DNA of 64,000 nt from Streptomyces ochraceiscleroticus (GTDB taxonomy: Bacteria > Actinomycetota > Actinomycetes > Streptomycetales > Streptomycetaceae), in contig NZ_JOAX01000024.1 of assembly GCF_000720485.1 (NCBI RefSeq), forward strand, positions 54,952-118,951, in the 5' to 3' direction. Position numbers and translations under genes: made by a program. Below the pieces are notes generated by a model, which saw nothing but the letters and a program-made list of their open reading frames with translations, was not told the origin of the DNA and did no database searches. How positions within the stretch are numbered: the first letter of the stretch is position 1; each line of letters opens with the position of its first letter. This document shows positions 62,573-64,000 of the stretch, piece by piece.

Positions 62573-64000
62573 CTACGGCCTCGGCAGAACCTCGCCGTAG
62601 ACGTGCCACTTGCCGTCCGCTTCGTCCATGAAGACGCGCGTCACCTTGTACTCGCTGCCGCGGGCGAGGAGCAGCTCCCGTTCACCCTTGACCTGCGTGA
62701 TGTGCTCCAACCAGAGGGCCGGCGTGCCCTGCGGCACCCGCAGATGCATGTACACGGACTTCTGGTCGAAGGGGGGCGGAGGTTTCTTGCCGAGTGCCGT
62801 GGAGGTGTACGCCTTGTCGTCGAAGACGCGGCCTTCCATGTCCAGCGGTGAGTCGAGGTCGAGGTGGCCGATTTCGGTGCCGCGGACAACCATGATGTTC
62901 TCGGGCACGGGGCGGGCGCCCATGACCTTGTCCATCTCATCGATGGTGTGTGTGATCGAGTCGGGCACGTCGTGTCCGAAGCGCAGGTGCCCGTTGATCT
63001 GGGTGTAAGCGCTTCCGGTGTAGGTCACCAACGACTCCTTGGACGAGGCGGGAACCTGGTCCATGAAGTCGTCCCAGTACGCGTTGCCGTAGCGGAGCCC
63101 CGCTTCGTCGGTGACGCTGGGCGCGGGGTTCGTGCCCTGTGCCAGTTCGGCCTGGGCCACCGCGTGCTTCTCGGCGTCCGTGAGCTGGTCGAAGTCGTCC
63201 GCGGACACGTGCGGCTTGTACTCGAACGGCTCGCCGGGGCCGCTGCCCGGTACGTCCGTGCCCCCGTGGCCCGGGGCGGCCGGTGCGTCGGTGCCGTGGT
63301 GCGCGGCGGCGTCGGCCGCGTCATGCCCGAGGTCCGGATGGTCGCCCGGGTGCGCCGCGTCGTCGCCGTGCCCGGTCGCGTCGTCGGCATGGCCCTCACC
63401 GTGGGGGTGGCCGTCACCGGGCGCGTCGTGATGTCCGCTGCCGGCACCGTCGTGCCCGTGCGTGCCGGGGGCGTCGTGGGTGGGGGTGTGCGGGCCGTCC
63501 GGGAAGTGGGGGCCTGCCTGGCTCGGTACGTGGGTGCCGACGTCCCCCGGCAGGTGGCCGGCCGGAGTCCCGCCCGGCACGTGGCCGCTGGGGCCCGCGG
63601 GCATGTGTGCGGGGCCGGTCGGTGGGTGGGCGGTCGAGCCGAGCGGCGTGTCGCCGTGGCCGCCCATCGGGACCGTGTCGCCCGCGTGGGCGCCCGACAT
63701 TGCCGGCTGGTCGATGGTCCAGGACTTCGGGAGGCCCGGGGTGCCGGGGACTGTTTCGTGGGGGATCGGGGTTGTCTCGATGGCACCGTTCGTGCCGATG
63801 AGGTTGCCGTTGGGATCCAGGAGGCGGCCGTCGGGGAGCTGCACCGAGCCGTCGGGCAGCTTGGGGATGTCGACATTGCCGATCCCCTTCAGGCCCTTCG
63901 TGATGTCGCCGATCTTGGTGAGGCCGGCGCCCGCGCCCTTGGCGACATACGTCATCGGGTCGATGACCTTGCCCGCCTTGCCGGCCACCGACAGCGCCTT
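62573..64000 (-). CDS. Polymorphic toxin with C-terminal ADP-ribosyltransferase domain (5' end outside window)
   Basis: The frame is open to the right edge, so the N-terminal targeting part is missing. About 475 residues are visible. A Gly/Pro-rich region with PDGSVQLPDGRLLDPNGN is followed by a 130-residue His/Asp/Gly-rich linker (GHDGAGSGHHDAPGDGHPHG and similar). A C-terminal domain of ~200 residues with the arginine-type ADP-ribosyltransferase signature comes last: Arg in VVRGTEIGH (near 62880), Ser in AYTSTALG (near 62805) and ExE in KGERELLL (near 62688). Location upstream of EccD, EccC and the EspI-like gene suggests type VII export. This may be an antibacterial or signalling toxin. 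Confidence 0.85.
   Translation of the reverse strand, partial: KALSVAGKAGKVIDPMTYVAKGAGAGLTKIGDITKGLKGIGNVDIPKLPDGSVQLPDGRLLDPNGNLIGTNGAIETTPIPHETVPGTPGLPKSWTIDQPAMSGAHAGDTVPMGGHGDTPLGSTAHPPTGPAHMPAGPSGHVPGGTPAGHLPGDVGTHVPSQAGPHFPDGPHTPTHDAPGTHGHDGAGSGHHDAPGDGHPHGEGHADDATGHGDDAAHPGDHPDLGHDAADAAAHHGTDAPAAPGHGGTDVPGSGPGEPFEYKPHVSADDFDQLTDAEKHAVAQAELAQGTNPAPSVTDEAGLRYGNAYWDDFMDQVPASSKESLVTYTGSAYTQINGHLRFGHDVPDSITHTIDEMDKVMGARPVPENIMVVRGTEIGHLDLDSPLDMEGRVFDDKAYTSTALGKKPPPPFDQKSVYMHLRVPQGTPALWLEHITQVKGERELLLARGSEYKVTRVFMDEADGKWHVYGEVLPRP

Overview
The window is chromosomal DNA of a high-GC actinomycete, almost certainly a Streptomyces or close relative. The signs are very GC-rich third codon positions, frequent GTG starts, GTGA/ATGA stop-start overlaps, a WhiB-family regulator, an ECF41 sigma factor with its usual oxidoreductase partner, a SpoIIE-type phosphatase, and a hairpin repeat typical of Streptomyces intergenic DNA. 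The gene order from the fumarases through the Wbl regulator, glpX, xseBA, ispH and ppgK agrees with what I remember of the conserved S. coelicolor core. No tRNA, rRNA, CRISPR array or insertion sequence was recognised. Species cannot be assigned.

Region 1 (1-11.4 kb) is a Tad/Flp pilus locus. It holds two TadE-like minor pilins (the first cut by the left edge), the CpaF/TadA ATPase, TadB, TadC, a translationally coupled histidine kinase and response regulator, the Flp pilin, a TadG-like protein, a lipoprotein and a secreted OmpA-domain protein. A DUF192 protein and an orphan Imm52-like immunity protein sit between these and the prepilin peptidase.

Region 2 (11.4-31.9 kb) is mixed core and envelope functions. 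It contains an unexplained 0.6 kb spacer that ends in a strong terminator, an aldo/keto reductase divergent from a cis-prenyltransferase, a PhoH/PIN protein, a secreted lytic transglycosylase and an AI-2E family transporter. Next come the divergent ahpCD/oxyR peroxide-stress genes, a PadR-controlled ABC exporter, an SPFH protein, a class A penicillin-binding protein, a SpoIIE phosphatase with a kinase-like domain, and a methyltransferase.

Region 3 (31.9-52 kb) is central metabolism and housekeeping: both fumarase classes, a secreted glycosidase-like protein, a Wbl regulator, GlpX, a nitroreductase-family reductase, exonuclease VII, an APC permease, IspH, polyphosphate glucokinase, YchF, and the oxidoreductase/ECF41 pair.

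Region 4 (52-64 kb) is the most unusual. It is a run of eight minus-strand genes encoding part of a type VII (ESX-like) secretion system: a DUF6177 protein, a fused three-ATPase EccC, a Q/P-rich MinD/ParA-like ATPase and EccD. Upstream in the same orientation lie a small membrane protein, two proteins that share an undescribed small domain, and a large protein with a His/Asp/Gly-rich linker and a C-terminal R-S-ExE ADP-ribosyltransferase domain that runs off the right edge. I read this as a type VII polymorphic-toxin module with candidate immunity or adaptor proteins. The rest of the secretion machine (EsxA/B, EccB, EccE, MycP) is not in the window.
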